Shown: positions 1 through 12,189 of the stretch, piece by piece | Position numbering within the stretch: position 1 is the first letter of the stretch | Layout: the number at the start of each line of letters is the position of its first letter | Assembly: GCF_024586455.1 (NCBI RefSeq) | Contig: NC_065921.1 | Location: 14,229,401-14,293,400, forward strand | Length of the DNA stretch: 64,000 nt | Direction of reading: 5' to 3' | DNA from: Bactrocera neohumeralis | Taxonomy: Eukaryota > Arthropoda > Insecta > Diptera > Tephritidae | Notes under the pieces: generated by a model | Seen by the model: only the letters and a program-made list of their open reading frames with translations | The model's database searches: none | What the model was told of the DNA's origin: nothing | Made by a program: the position numbers and the translations under genes

Positions 1-845
1 GTGGCCTGGCAACAATACCAGTCTTATCACAAAGTTATTCGATATTGATAGTGAGGTTAGGCACTCCTTGTCCAGTCCTGAATGTTCTGTTAATGAGTTC
101 AAGGCTAACATCGCAACTTTGCTATCTCAGTGAATGGTCACTTATCTGAAGGATACCTTACCTTACCTTAATGGCTGCAACCTCGGCTTGGAAATCATTG
201 CAATAGTCAGGAAGTTTAAAGCTGGAGTTAATAGAGAGCTCCTGACCATCCGTAAAGAAGTTCTGCTCCTCTCCTCCAACAGCTTTTTTTCACCCACAAC
301 CCCTTCCCTGGTATATAGACAGAGAACGAGCTGCCAAGGTTCGGTTTGGGGACTCCATGATCCAAGTGATCCAGCGTGAAATAAAAGTGTGTGAGAATTA
401 CCGAGTGTTTAGACACGTGTTCTTTTAGAAGCCCAAATTTTTTGATTGCAACCTTCGCAGCAATACACCTTCCGACAGTGTCTACGCGAAATATGTGCAA
501 GATGATGTTAAGTGACATATTTGGAGTGGACCTTAGTGCAACACACATGCTGATGAGCGCCGTTTATTGAACGCTCTCAAGTTTCTTTGCAAGTGTAGTC
601 TTTTCTAGAGTCCTCCACCACATAAATACTCCATGGAACATAATGGAATTGTCTTGCACGACTGCGATATCCTTCTGGCCTATAGTGAGCCGTAAGAGAT
701 CCTTAGAACTACTGGCTCTTAGCAAAAGCTGTTTCGCCGCAATTGTAGTTATTCTGACTTGAAATTGTCCAATATTTATTCGGACGATCTTGCGAAAGTT
801 GTCTAGAGAAAAGTGGTTACCAATCAATAAAAGCAAATACCCTCA
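1..845 (-). pseudogene. Non-LTR retrotransposon remnant: end of reverse transcriptase plus RNase H
   Basis: Read on the minus strand, this is the distal half of a non-LTR retrotransposon ORF2. A motif near 836-790 (YLLLLIGN) fits the end of the RT domain. A VFMWWRTLEKTT segment near 640-590 and an ALRSTPN segment near 560-520 match the conserved RT-to-RNase H connection of insect elements. An RNase H domain follows, with FQAEVAAIKV near 185-160, DSKVAMLALNSL near 125-90 and a PGH near position 1, corresponding to the WVPGH block. The element leaves the window at its 3' side. It is dead: there is an in-frame stop at 566-564, a further stop near 230 and a frame change before the FQAE motif. Clades that carry RNase H include I, R1 and LOA; I cannot choose between them. 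The motifs are seen; the family assignment rests on general similarity. Confidence 0.85.
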
Positions 846-3545
846 AATATGCTATGAAGTGTCTTTACTGTCAAATTTACTGCTAATTTGGAGAAACTTC
901 CAAATCTCTCCGCTAATTGCGGACAGAATGGAGCTTATATAGTGTTATTGCATTTGCGTTTGTGTGCGAAAGAAAAAAGGTTTCTCAGAGTTATCCGAAT
1001 AGCTGAACTCACTACCCTTCCTGCTGAAACCAACTCAACTTTCTCGAACAAAAAATTGTGGTAATTAGGAACTCCAATAACAAGTCTGCGAATGAAATGC
1101 GAAAAATGTTGAGAGAGATTAGTGAGTTAAATAAAGTTAAATAGAAGAGGCTACAACACACATACACACAAAAAAACTAACCACAAAAACTATGCGCTGA
1201 AGACAACACAAAACTACTCAGCAAAGGGACTTAACCGAAATCGATAGAGATTGCAAGTCATCGCCAAAGGAACTGCGCGCTAATTTGCCGCTTCATTTCA
1301 CCAACCAAACACAAAAACAACAACAGCAGCAATAAAAACCAAGTGGAGACCAAAAAGTAGTCTTTCAAAGCAAAAAGGGCAGCAAAACGGGCAACTAAGC
1401 AGTGAGTGGTCTCAACCGTAATTTGCGACAAAACTACTACCGCAAATTTTTACTAATTACTCGCCAACTAACCGACGCATCCACACTCATACACACGCGT
1501 GCACGCCGAGTGGACACTAAATGCGGATCACAGCAGAGAGCAAGATGAAATGAAGTGCTAGAGGAGAGGAGAGGGGTCCAAAAGCCATTTCGAAAAACGA
1601 GACGAGTTAATACGCTACTTCAGCTACTAAAATCGCCCACGCTGCTCCAACCGGCGTAAACAGACGCACACTCATGCAAGTAAGCCCACAAAGTGTGTTG
1701 CACGAAGTACCCGGCGCAAAAGGAAAAGTGAAAATCTCTGGTTTTGGCGTAAAAACGCAAATGTCTGCCGTGCGTGAGAGGGAGGTGGGAGGCGGAAAAG
1801 CGCTTGCTGATGGATGACACAAGTGGATTTGTCTCCGTCCAGCGGCAATGGTGGCGCGTAAAAGTTTATTTCGCTCACTTTTTCTATTACACCATTCTCC
1901 TATTTTGGTCTTCTTGTGTTTTTGCTTTGCGTTTCTTTCGCATGCGAGTACTTTGCTTATTGTTTTTGTTTCCGAATGAAATGAAATTTGTGGCAATCAT
2001 TGGCATTAGTTGCTATTTCACACTATGAACTTGCAACAAGCTTGTAGACAGCAAAAAAAGGGTAAAACGATAGTACTCAAAAGAACATATACAGTTATAT
2101 AAATAGATGTGGGTGCATTAGTACATTAGTGCCTTCGTCCTATCATTGCTACAATTTGCCAAACTTTTGCTGTGCCGATGTGAATTTGTGACTGTTGGGA
2201 GCCATTAGAGTTGGTGCAAAGTGAGGTTATGGCAAGTTTGTTGAGTATTTTGACAATTACGGAGGCAATTAGAGGTTTTCGGGAGTTTTCACTCACTAAA
2301 ATGCTTCCCATATCATTTAATAGGTCTTTGGAAGTGGATTACAACTAGTAATGTGAGCCATTTCGCTGAATAACACTCTAATTACAGAAAAAGGTCGCCC
2401 AAAATTTTTCATAGCATTTTTCGTATGAATACATTTTATTACATACTAATGAAAATCGCTACAAAAAAAATTAGAATTACCTTAATGCACCTCTTTAAGA
2501 ACTTCGGAGCTTTCATTGAAATTCTAAGCTTTCATTCAAAAAAGTTCTGTAGAAAAGCTCAAAACTTTTTAAGCTTCACTTTTCATATCTTGACCTAAAT
2601 TTTAACAACTACGAGGTGTTCCTTTATTATATTCAAAATCGTATTTATCCTCTTTTGTATTCTCTTTTCTCAACAGTGCACGAGAACTTAAATAATTCAA
2701 GATGGTTTACACGAGCACTTTTTCATAATTTTAAAATAAAAGTCGGTTCTAGTTTAGTTGCAATCATAAATTATGAAAGCTTGGCGAAAATGAGCTTAAA
2801 GCTCTGTAAAAATTAATAATCTGCAGTTTTGGCTTTCGGGTTTTTATTTTCTAGTAGTCATTGCTTTTGTGACACTCTTTGATAAACTTCTTAATTGCTT
2901 TTTCTAATATTTCTCGCTCCTACCATTTCTGCCTCTCCCCACTAAGCACAAAAATATGCAAATATGTCTCTTATATCTCTGAGTAATTTAAAATTTTATG
3001 ATTGTAAACAAAAATTTTATTACGCTGAGCAGATTAAATGTCTGTATATACGCATGAGTATAAGTTTGACTGAGTGACCATTAGGTAAATGAACTCATAA
3101 AATATTTGACGCTCAGAAAATGTTTATAATAAACTAGCTGATTGGGCTTGAGAATACTATGATTGCGAACAAAAATATACCAGACTTTTAAACAAGAATT
3201 TTATAAGTTTTCTGACGAAGTTAGGTTGTTGTGGCGATACCTTCTAGAAAAATGCAGAAGTCGACGCCGTATTCTACTTGATAAGAGTACTCAACAATTC
3301 CGTAGGAAAAATTTGCGACTGATGTGCTAAGAGGTTTGTGGGGTATTTGAGGTATCCTGATAACGAATTTGAGTTAAAAAATTGTCAATTAAGTACAGCT
3401 ACTTTTGTGGTTTGACACCTTGACTACGACTCAAAACACCCTATGTGTGAAATTTTTACTGTCATTGATCGATTTTAGCAACCTTATATTAGCAAGAAAC
3501 AGTCTCTAATATCACTGTTGCAAAAACACTGTAAACTAAAGCTGG
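846..3545. other. Non-coding, no gene recognised
   Basis: The stretch 1130-1560 is A-rich with ACA and AACAAC runs, the style of fly untranslated or intronic DNA. From about 2390 to 3560 it is AT-rich and featureless. No open frame has recognisable protein motifs and no RNA gene is seen. Confidence 0.6.
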
Positions 3546-3549
3546 ACAT

Positions 3550-3970
3550 TTTGAAAGTTTCAAAATATTATTCTTAATACTAAATTTCGATTTTTTTTAA
3601 TTTTTCGCGTTCGGGTTTGATAATACGAGACCCCGATAATTCGGGGTTTCTTTCTCAAATTGTTTCAAAATATTCTTCTTTAAACTAAATTTCGATTTTT
3701 TTAATGTTTCGTGTTCGGGATTGATAGAACGGGATCCCGAAAATTCGGGATTCATTTGTTTTTTAAATTTTTTCAAAATATACTATTTTTTTAATCTTTC
3801 GTGTTCGGGTTTGATAGAACGGGATCCCGAAATTTCGGGATTTATTTGTTTTTGTTTTTTATTAATGCAGAAGCTGCCTAAAGGTATGGATTTACATTCT
3901 AAACCTCGACGTATTTGCATTTTTATGTTCGAGATTGGAAATTCGGGGCCCCGAAATTTGGGAATTACTC
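3550..3970. repeat. Tandem repeat, ~108-bp unit with CGGGATCCCG palindromes
   Basis: Three units begin near 3562, 3669 and 3775. Each runs through a T-rich tract, then GTTCGGG(A/T)TTGATA, then a palindromic block such as CGGGATCCCGAAATTTCGGG. A more diverged block with GGGGCCCCGAAATTTGGG lies at 3935-3962, and a solitary CCCGAAAATTTTCGGG occurs at 4329-4344. A 95-codon frame across the array is a by-product of the repeat. Confidence 0.8.
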
Positions 3971-4010
3971 GTCGGTTATATGAACAAGTTTGTAAATTTA
4001 TGTCCTAAAG

Positions 4011-7000
4011 TTCCAGCGCTCTAAGAATTTTTATTGTTGTCGTTTTTTGTATACGAATATTATATTATAAGATTATAATAGCTCTGTCTGTAAGGTTAAA
4101 ATTAATGTTCCGTAAAATTAAAAATCGAACTGTCTTATAATGTTTTATGTCCACTAATGCGATTAAAAAAAGTGATATTGCCTAATACATTTTCAAATTC
4201 CGAAAAAATTCACTTAAATTAAGCTCATATAACACTAATAAGGTTATGAAAAGGATGTTATAACAAATTATCATAAAAAAATCAGATATTGTCTTTTTTA
4301 ATAAAAATCAAAGTAAATTCATTCTGGTCCCGAAAATTTTCGGGATCTCGAATTTAAAATTTGTATTAAATGTGCTTTCGGGTTTTAAAATGCTCTTATC
4401 AGAATACTTTTCTAGAAAATAATATATAATTTACAAAGAAATATTGAAAACGACCGAGAAGTACGTGAGCGAGATATTGAGGTGAGCAAAAGGTTGCCAG
4501 GAATCAATTTCGACGCAGAAAGACTTATTTGAAAATAAATATACATATATCTTTGTAGTTTCTCATATATGTAAACACATATCAAATGATTCCTTCATTG
4601 TTATTTTGCAGAATTGAACTTGCAACATTTTAATGTAATTACTAAATTTTCTAATGCGATTGTCTTAGCTGCTACATTCCAAGTGGCAGAAGAGCGATAA
4701 GTTGCGAATTGCAGAGCGCAAGACAAAAAGCAAGGAATATTGCAGATAAACATAATAATGCCAGCAACATTGTTTGTATATGCATGACACATGGATCCAG
4801 TATATATGTATATATTATATAAGTATCCATTAGGTCTGTCTGCCCCATTGGGGATAGCTCCACACTTTGTTGGCGAATGTGGCAATAAGCAATACGCTAA
4901 AGGCGGTAATTATCTGCTTGTGAATTGCGTACATTTTTCAAACCGTTTTTTGTAGCAACATTTATTTTAAGCATTTTCAATTTTGTAGCAACTTTTCGCA
5001 TGCACAAGTGGCGTGGCACTGAAGTCGCTTGCATTTTTGTTGCATTTTGTCTTTCGTTTTGCTGTTGTGGCACTTGTTCTGCTTGTTTGTTGTTTAGTTT
5101 TTGCCCGGACATAACTTGAAAGCGCAACAAAAAGTTGCAAGCACAGAACAAAAAGTTGCAAGCACAAAACAAAAAGTGTGGCAAGCAAGGGCCAAACGAC
5201 TTGCGGCAACCTCAAATAAGCAACTTGCACAACAAACATGGACACCAACAAACTATATAGAGAACATATACTTCAAGATAATTGTCTGTTACGTTCGCCT
5301 CCCCGCCACGCCTTTGTCGCCCAGCCAACTGCAGCAACGCCTTTTGTCTTAGAAAGTGTTGAGTATCGGTTATGCGTCCGCTCGTACATTCCGTCGTCGT
5401 CCCGCCTTTGTGTCTGCCACCAGCCAGCCATGCTGTTCGCCTTAAAATTAAAATTATTGCTTTTTCAAGTGAAAAATCTGCCTCAGACATTTTGGAGTGT
5501 CTTCAACCGGCAAAAGAACCGAAACACCACTGGCTGCTGCCGCAGTCAAAGCGTTCGCTCTAACGGCATATGCATATTTTACAGTAAATTAAATTTACTA
5601 AATGCATTCTTCGAATACAAAGCGTGCAGGGGAGAGTGTTGGAGGCGATGGTGTTGCAGAAGCCACGCACTGCTGGTTCTAAATATCGGCACCGGTCCAA
5701 GCCAACAGGAAATGAATGTAAATAAAATTTTGAAATTATTTGAATGTTCGAACATTGTGCGGATGCCGGATATTCGCAGCGTTGCAGGGAACGCCGTTTA
5801 TTAGACATTTTTGGTTATTAAAAAATTAAGACTTTATGGAATAATCAATTCTTTATTTAAGGTTAAAAATTGTTTTTTTTTTTTAATTTTTGAAAAATAC
5901 TTGAAAAAGAAAGCTATAAAAATGATCCTTTCTCTCCGCGCTATCAACGTCTCGGACGTCATACATCTCAAGAGTTTTTCAATACATAAAGTAACGGCAA
6001 AATACGCCAAAGAATAAACTCGATGTGGAGTAAAAAACAAACCCGAAAGCTCTTAAACGTCAGTGAAAATACTCGATTTCGAGGAAGCTTGAAAAGCTCA
6101 AAGCTATAAGGAAACCACAGAGAAAACTATATAATCAACTTAAGAGCTTCATCTTAGTTAAGTAAATATATAAGAGACTCTCCACGTTCAGACACTTTTG
6201 GCTAATAATTTCTGCAGGTTTTGATCCCTATCTATTCGAATGTTCTGTGAAATGACTTCAGAATGATATCTTGAAAACTGAGGGCCCAGTTTACGTTTAT
6301 GACGAAAACCCCCACCATTATTTTCTTCGAGCCAAACTTAATATATCCTATTCTTGGTGCAGAAAAGCGGATTATTGGAATAAAAGCTTTCAGCTGTGGC
6401 AGCACATTTTATATAACACGGGTCAAGAGTAATGCCCTCGGACTTAATCTGTAAAAAGTATATGACAAATTTAGGATGATGATATTTTTACGAACTTTTT
6501 TTTAAAAAATCGTGTTGCTGCTTCAATACTATAGAATCATTTTTACAGGGATATTTTTTTAGGGAAAACACAATTTGTTCCCTTTGAAAATGAGTTCGGT
6601 GATTATATAAGCGGGATTGAATGGATCAAAGTTATTCAGGTCTACTACGCAATGTCTTCTCTTTTTTCTCTAAAATAACTTAAGGTTGGTCGTAAATAAC
6701 TTTTATAACATACGTCAAATGAATTCGACAGCCTTTGGTCAATATTCTACAATTCACGTGAACCTTATTTGTAGAAGAGTCGCTTGTTCTTTGTTGCAAT
6801 TTTTTCTCACGAAAATTTAAATCACTTATTCAAATGTACAGTCAAAAGCACCCTCCAAGTCCCTTGCTATAAAATGCTGCATTTATCTTCCTTTCATTGT
6901 GTCTCCTAAAAATTCAAACATTTTTCCTCAACAAAATTTCAATAAAACCTAATATTTACCAGTTCAATTGCACGCCAATCGCTCAAGCCACCGGAAAATT

Positions 7001-8535
7001 GGCCATGTTGCCGTTTATCGCCACACAGTTGCGGTCACAATAAAATGTCGAAGTAATTGTATGAAAGCGGAAGGATTAAAGGCGCACCAGCAAACGGTCA
7101 CTTGTGTGGTCAAGTGAGAAGAAAGAAAATAAAGAACAGATATCTCCGTGGCCAATATGAAAAATACAACAACAAGCAATGTAATATGCAATAAATTTTA
7201 TTGTTGTGACATAAATTCCATTTGACAAGTATGCAAGTGGACACAGCGTCGAATGCATGCATGTGCGTTACAACATTGTAACATTTGGATCCTGGACACA
7301 CCCTGGCAGATAGCGGGATATAGTAAGCGGTCAACGACGAAAACTTAGCTGCCCTTTTAAGCTTTTAAGCGAGAATTGCTGGCTCAGCGCTAGTGAAATT
7401 TCTTGTTGGCGGCCCCACCGCGTGCACATGTGCCCAGCGAAGGTGTGTGGACCACCCTCATGAACTGCTCGAGCAAACAAAAAAAAAAAATCGAAGAACT
7501 TTCTACGTGCGTTTTTTATTACTTTTTTTGTGCCACATTTTTTTACAGTCATTTTCTGCATTCTTCTTCGCTCCTCACTTTTTATCCGCGCTTAGTTTTC
7601 TCTATTTTTCTCCCCCAGTTGCACACACTCCTGATTTGTTTTGGGTCATTTTCGTTCGTTTTCCTTAAATGCTAGCTATGCAATTTTTATGCGGCACGTG
7701 CGGCTGCCACTTAAGCGCTGTGCTGAGGCGCTGGTTGCTATTTTTTTGCTATTTCCAAACAAAAGCGGAAATGCGTCGTTTTTTTCGGTTTGGGGTGGCA
7801 TCCTGTTTCAATACGTTGACTGCATTCACAGCCCTCATGTGGAAAATTCTTTATTATAAGTATGACAAAGACCATATAAATAAATAAAGGCAAGCAGCTG
7901 CGGAGGCAAAGTCAAGTTTAGTTTGATTTTTTGCTACGCAGTTTGTTCTCAAGTTGCTCGCTAGGGTATTTTTTTGGCAATGTGCGTGCCTCCAACAATA
8001 TCGGCAGCGCTAGAAGTGGTTCAATAAGTTCATAAAATGCTCGTTTCATAATTGCCAAAATTGCCGCATAAAAAATCCAAGCACATAACTAAAGCGGTGT
8101 GAGTGTAAGATGGGGGGAAGGGCGTATGGGAGGGGGTCACAACATATCTCTATATATCTGTATATAAATATAGGCATTCATGTGCCTATTTATGTTGTTG
8201 TTGTGTAAGAAAAATACTGTATTGCAAAAGTTCTCGTGAAAAGTTTCGCTGCGGCAATCGAAATAACAGCGGGGAGTACTTGAAAAAGTACTTAAAAAGC
8301 AATGCTGATGAAGTGGAAATTGTGTATGGAATCAGCATTGATTTGGCAGGCGTTTGTACAGGCAATATTACATATCATTAGATGCTAAAATTCATTTGTA
8401 TGTACCATAGGCATCGTTTCGTTTATACGCGAGTTGAATTTATTAATATTAAGTTGATGAAATGGAAATTTTCAATTTATTGCCTTTTGAAGATCTTTAA
8501 AAAGTTTTTCGAAATCAATGTTGTATGCCAACATA
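4011..8535. other. Non-coding, no gene recognised
   Basis: AT-rich with some more GC-balanced parts (4.9-5.8 kb, 7.0-7.9 kb). A 188-codon frame at 5238-5804 is the longest frame here, but it has no recognisable domain and a composition typical of chance frames. Homopolymer runs occur near 5873 (T) and 7480 (A). Confidence 0.55.
5129..5190. repeat. Short 21-bp tandem repeat, about three units
   Basis: AAAAAGTTGCAAGCACA followed by GAAC or AAAC occurs at 5129-5149 and 5150-5170. A third, diverged unit starts at 5171. Confidence 0.85.
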
Positions 8536-8539
8536 TTTC

Positions 8540-9095
8540 TCCGTACTTTTTCTCTCAAATTTATTAATATCCAACATAATGGTTCGGTAAGCGCGACGCA
8601 ATTCGTGGTGCGTTCATTGCTCGGTCGATATAACTGCCCAGCAGAAACGATAAATCGAGCAACCATGGATCGGTTTTGCACCACATTTGCAACGAAGACG
8701 ATATTGCTGCTGTGGAGCAGAGACCCTAATAAATACATCCGTCATCGCTCACAACAGTTGAAACTGTGCTTATGCCCTTTTTGGGAGTGATGACAATACT
8801 CAAGCCATTGTTGAGATGCCTTAACATTCTAAAACTCTTTGCTCATTCTGCTCTATTGGCAGTGAGAATCATTAGTCCATATTTCTTCAAAAATTAAGTC
8901 GCTCATAATGTTATAATCAATGAGGAACGCCATTGAGCCATGATTGAAGACTTTTTCGCGCCGCAATTGGAGACTGTTGATTTGGACGACCTTTAGTTGC
9001 AAAAATACGCCGCTATATGACATAAAGCCAACGAAATTAAAGATTTATTGAAGGAAACTTTTATTTAGCGCATTAGAGTGAGCGCGGTAGAGCTT
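8540..9095 (+). pseudogene. Decayed mariner-superfamily transposase, DD41D (rosa) type
   Basis: Two parts of a transposase are readable on the plus strand. The N-terminal DNA-binding part (8555-8790) has SATQFVVRSLLGRYN, MDRFCTTF and, after frame changes, IRHRSQQLKLC. The catalytic part (about 8850-9080) has IISPYFFKN, AMIEDFFAPQLETVDLDDL and HKANEIKDLLKETF, which line up with the block around the second catalytic aspartate in the better-preserved copy at 60.6-61.1 kb. Several in-frame stops (for example in the block after LDDL), frame changes and a large deletion between the two parts make it non-functional. The aspartate of the usual QQDGA motif is not preserved. The third catalytic residue and the C-terminus are missing; the sequence becomes unreadable near 9090, just before a dispersed-repeat copy. 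No inverted terminal repeats were found. Confidence 0.8.
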
Positions 9096-9109
9096 ATTAT
9101 AGATATTCA

Positions 9110-9400
9110 TTTCTAGAGATAAAATGTCTGTTACCCTTTTCGTTATATGCTTAAACTTGCCGATCCAAATCAAGTCTTTGTATGAACAATTTTTTAATTG
9201 AAAGATATTTTCACGATATTCGGCATGAGTTACTGCCAAAGACAACGGTACAATCTCCAAATCAACAGTCTGCTATTTCTGCTTAACAAACTTTATGATC
9301 AAAATCAGGATAAAAATATATTTATACCCTTTTATGCTATGCAAAATGTTAAGAGTATGCAGCCGAAGTTAAAGGTTTTCTTGTTTCATTATAACTGAGA
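9110..9400 (-). mobile_element. Dispersed 154-bp-unit repeat family, copy 1 (minus)
   Basis: On the minus strand it starts with CAAGAAAACCTTTAACTTCG and GCTGCATAC near 9395-9350, then GCATAGCATAAAAGGGTATA near 9340-9310, then one internal unit. That unit includes, on the plus strand, CACGATATTCGGCATGAGTT near 9213 and GCCAAAGACAACGGTACAAT near 9236. The order and wording match the copies at 19.5, 43.2 and 48.9 kb. It abuts the mariner remnant, so it was probably inserted into or next to it. Confidence 0.75.
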
Positions 9401-11887
9401 TCACCCTTCTTTATTAGTAAAATTCTTCCTACGTATGTGTTCTGGACTAATTCGATGAATAAGTCTCGATATATCTTCGGCAAACTTTGGCTTTGAGGTT
9501 CTAAAGCTTACAAAGTATGAACTCATGACTCTTAATTTGTAGCCACGAGCTCAATTGACAACGATATTTTCCACGCATTACTTAAAAAGTTTTGGTTTGA
9601 GTGACGAAACTTTTAAGACGAGTTCCACAAAGTTTCAAAATATTTTTTTTTTCAATTAACAATGGATTTAGTTCAACCTCGAACTAGGAAGTTATTGAGT
9701 TTTTAGTCTATCCGTTCATAGAGCTTTGAGTTATTTGTCCACCTATAGACCAAAAGCTTTGAAAAAACATTTTAATTTTCTCAGCTATCATACAATAATT
9801 TTACTTGAGGTGATTTTTGAGAAAAAAGCAAAACTGTTAGGTTTGGCTTGGATTGGTAAAACCAGGACTAAAGTTTTTCTTGTGTTCCAAAAAGTTCAGA
9901 AACGGACCAAGTAATCATTTGTACGTATTCATATGAACCTGTCTCCAATTGTTTAAGTTTTCAATGAGGATTATGGTGATGATTATGATAGCTATCAAAG
10001 CTGTCCTGAAGTTAAGGCGTCTATTAATATTTTTAGTTCCACTATAGACTAGAATTTCGGTAAACTCCTGTGGCATCGAGGTTTGATATAGAAAAATGAG
10101 GCATGCAACTTATGTCTAATTGCTCAGCGCAGCAGTAATGCATTAATTACCTAAATATGAAGAAATGTCTCTTGGTGCAAAAAAAAATCCTAAAGGAAAA
10201 TTTAAAACCTTCATGGCATTCGTTTCTCGCTTCCTTTGAATATTTTCCTACAAATAGACACACACAAACGGTCAATCATATATCACTTAAACGCCGATAA
10301 TCGTAAAATTTTATAGTTATCACCCATTCCCAATGGCTGTACACATGTAACCGCACAACTTCAATACCTAATTCTGAAAGAATAAAGATAAAAAACGGAG
10401 AAAAGAACTCAAACCTCGCATTTGCATACCGAAGCCTGCATATGCGCTGTTAAAACAAATAAAATAGAACATTAAAATTTTTCTAAACAAAAGCTATAAA
10501 CTCGAAGAATTCCTGCGCAGGCACTAACCTCACTTTTCTAGCGCTTATAAGCACTCAAATGGGTGTGTATGTTGGATTCAGTACATCGCTTTTTCTTCAC
10601 TATAAAAGTTCTTATGCAACGGCTAGACGGTACTCACCCCCCTCGAAGTCGTGCGCTTATGGTACGCTTATTACCACCATATATAAGTATACCTAGTGGT
10701 GTCTCGTGTGCAGCATTATAGCACCATTATATTGCCACAACGCTCATAAATGACAATTGTTTTTTAATATGCGTTCATTGGCAATGTTGATTTTAATGCT
10801 CGTCGCGACAATGGCTCCCAATGCCAGAAGCGTTATGACTCCTCATCAGCGTCCGCGTGTGTCCGCTGCTAAACTACCGACGCATGGCACATAACGATTT
10901 ACGCCTTCCGCTCGCTATCAGCGCCGCTGTTGTGGCATTAGTCGCCGCTTGCTCTTTAGCTTCTCTCTTGATTGTGTCTATTTAAATTTCTTCTATTTTT
11001 CCTTTTCTTCACCATCATATTTTCATGATTTTCAGTTATTGCTAGTATTGTTGGCTGACCAACTGTTTGCTTTTGTTTTTGTTAGTGGCTGATGGCTCAA
11101 CGTTTATGATTATGACCCCGCTGGTGTTGGCTACGTTCTGTCCGAGAGCTTTTTATCGCATTAGTATAGTCAGAAATGTATAAACACTAAATTAAGTGAA
11201 CATTAAAAAGTGGATGGCACTAAATAATATACCAAAGCGAGTACGAGTATGGTCATAACTCATGAATCATTAGAGCGCAATAAGAACTTAAAGCACTTGA
11301 GAGTTGAAAGTGCATTAAAACAATTGCTAATAAATTGATAGTAAATAGTTTATTAGTATAATTGTAATTTTGAGCTGATCAGAGAAATATGTGGTACTCC
11401 AGAAGTGCTAAGTTTGTGAAAATGTCTTAAAGAGCTTTCAAGTTTTAAATTTGACTTTAAGCATTCAGAAAATATAATAAATGGATTTATAATGGCATAA
11501 ACTGACTGTCTTTCTCTCGCCCTGTCTCTCCAATAACTCTCTGTCTCTCTCTCTTAACTCTCGGTCCAGTAAAGCTCTGTTCTCTTGTCAAGAAATTCAT
11601 ATAGCAGTGGAGCCAGCGAAGTTCTATAGATATATACCACGAAAGCCTTGAAAATAATATTACTTGTCTTTAATAAGATCTCACGTTGACAATCCATTAC
11701 ATTTATGCGAGCTGTTAGTTCGTTTCGCCGCTCTATAAGTATTGGCGAATGGAGAATTCTTTTAGTTAGTATTAACAGTTTTTATCTCTAAAAAGCCTCA
11801 GCAGTTTTTCAAATTATTTCTTATATATTTCTTGTTTGTCGACGATTATCTCGTTTTGATGGGAATCCCGCCATTTAACTTCAATTA
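9401..11887. other. Non-coding, no gene recognised
   Basis: AT-rich DNA. A CT-rich simple stretch with repeated CTCTCTGTCTCTCTCTC lies at about 11,507-11,562. A TATAAAAG at about 10,602 has no convincing initiator or coding sequence with it. Confidence 0.6.
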
Positions 11888-12165
11888 TATTGGGTAGTCG
11901 AAAAAGTATTTTCGTATTTTGTCAATAGATGTCGTTGCAGTCGTATATCTCCAGTGTTACCAATCACATTGTGTCATGCTATATAGCGTTGGAAAGGTGA
12001 GATTTTAAGCTTCATTCAACCAAAAAATTATGAAAAATTAAAAATTTGGAGAAGTTGAAAAAAAGTTACAACTGTTCCAAAAAAGTCCCCATATTTAGAA
12101 ATTTTTGTGTAAAAAGGAAGCGACGCGCGCCACCAATGAATTTGTGAAGTTTTCGGAGACGGTGA
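11888..12165 (+). mobile_element. Mariner 5' end fragment
   Basis: After a TA at 11,888-11,889, the sequence TTGGGTAGTCGAAAAAGTAT begins. It has the form of a mariner terminal inverted repeat. About 200 bp of leader follows, then a trace of the transposase N-terminus: near 12,120-12,165 one frame reads GSDARHQ, stop, ICEVFGDGE, comparable with the ATQATNEICEVYGD region of fly mariners as I remember it. The start codon is not preserved. Similarity stops near 12,165, and no matching 3' inverted repeat is seen within the next 2 kb. It is a truncated copy of a mariner lineage different from the rosa-type copies. Confidence 0.7.
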
Positions 12166-12189
12166 ATAATAATCGGAAATGGTTAAAAG

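Noticed and set aside
5238..5804. 188-codon plus-strand frame
   Set aside because: No recognisable domain, no convincing start or splice context, and overlapping frames on both strands in the same region.
10602..10609. TATAAAAG as a promoter
   Set aside because: No initiator at the right distance and no coding sequence downstream.
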